Shown here in pieces: positions 63,877 to 64,000 of a stretch of 64,000 nt of DNA. This stretch comes from Streptomyces minutiscleroticus (lineage in GTDB: Bacteria > Actinomycetota > Actinomycetes > Streptomycetales > Streptomycetaceae). The DNA lies in NCBI RefSeq assembly GCF_014650875.1, contig NZ_BMVU01000011.1, positions 108,139 through 172,138 on the forward strand, in the 5' to 3' direction. The first letter of the stretch is position 1, and every line of letters starts with the position of its first letter. The notes beneath the pieces were generated by a model. The model saw only the letters and a program-made list of their open reading frames with translations, made no database searches and was not told the origin of the DNA. Both the position numbers and the translations under genes were made by a program.

Positions 63877-64000
63877 TCACGGTGTGACGGGCTGGTTCGA
63901 GGTGGGCGAAGAGAGGTCCGAGGTGTCCACGATGGCGGTGGCCACGCGCTCGAAGTCGCGCTGGTCGTCGGCGTCGAGGTTCCTCGCGATCTCGGGCAGG
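63877..64000 (-). CDS. C-terminal fragment of a probable MarR-family regulator (cut by window edge)
   Basis: Only the last 40 residues are inside the window, ending LPEIARNLDADDQRDFERVATAIVDTS and a polar tail before TGA (63877-63879). The helical dimerisation-type C-terminus and the palindromic operators in the 83-bp gap to the NmrA gene suggest a MarR- or HxlR-type regulator. The DNA-binding domain is not visible, so this is inference. Confidence 0.5.
   Translation of the reverse strand, partial: LPEIARNLDADDQRDFERVATAIVDTSDLSSPTSNQPVTP

Overview
The window is one stretch of a high-GC actinobacterial chromosome, almost certainly Streptomyces. The signs are codons ending nearly always in G or C, frequent GTG starts, ATGA or GTGA overlaps inside operons, and Streptomyces-type families (aromatic-carotenoid crt genes, DUF397 with XRE regulators, DUF574 methyltransferase, SpoIIE-type phosphatases). 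I see no tRNA or rRNA gene, insertion sequence, prophage or CRISPR array.

Left part (1-25036). Two carotenoid operons diverge from a 473-bp control region: crtY-crtT-crtU on the minus strand (crtU runs off the left edge) and crtE-crtI-crtB plus a Rieske gene at the crtV position on the plus strand. Together they encode the route from farnesyl diphosphate to lycopene, beta-carotene and an aromatic carotenoid of the isorenieratene type. An 18-bp hairpin separates them from a catabolic module: a GntR repressor diverges from genes for a 4-oxalomesaconate tautomerase, 4-oxalomesaconate hydratase, CHA aldolase, 2-pyrone-4,6-dicarboxylate hydrolase and an MFS permease. These would turn protocatechuate or gallate meta-cleavage products into pyruvate and oxaloacetate. 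Then follow a PRC-barrel stress protein, a secreted M4 metalloprotease, a GlcD-like FAD oxidase that seems to start at ATC, two short-chain dehydrogenases and an MFS exporter.

Middle part (25101-36247). Ten minus-strand genes, most overlapping by 4 nt, form a surface-glycan locus. It holds three enzymes of the ADP-heptose pathway (GmhA, HldE, GmhB), two GT9 heptosyltransferase-like enzymes, two further retaining-type glycosyltransferases, one GT2, a NodU/CmcH-type O-carbamoyltransferase and a UDP-glucuronate-decarboxylase-like SDR. An LPS-core-like heptose pathway in an organism without LPS is the most interesting system here.

Signalling block (36501-43760). A soluble hybrid histidine kinase with six 92-residue HAMP-type repeats, an ANTAR/GAF/PAS/SpoIIE phosphatase and a PPOX-fold protein lie in one direction.

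Right part (44271-64000). These are small stress and housekeeping units: a nucleotidyltransferase-BON-metallophosphoesterase operon, a HEAT-like protein, a DUF397/XRE pair, a DUF574 methyltransferase, a hemerythrin, an orphan cytochrome oxidase subunit I with a small membrane partner, a DUF1360 protein, an SDR, a DUF72 protein, a GAF-SpoIIE phosphatase, an ECF-type sigma factor divergent from a Ser/Thr kinase, a lipoprotein, hypothetical genes, a probable three-frame pseudogene, and an NmrA-type oxidoreductase behind twin palindromes next to the tail of a probable MarR regulator. Many transcription units end in very strong perfect hairpins, and several intergenic spaces carry short tandem repeats.
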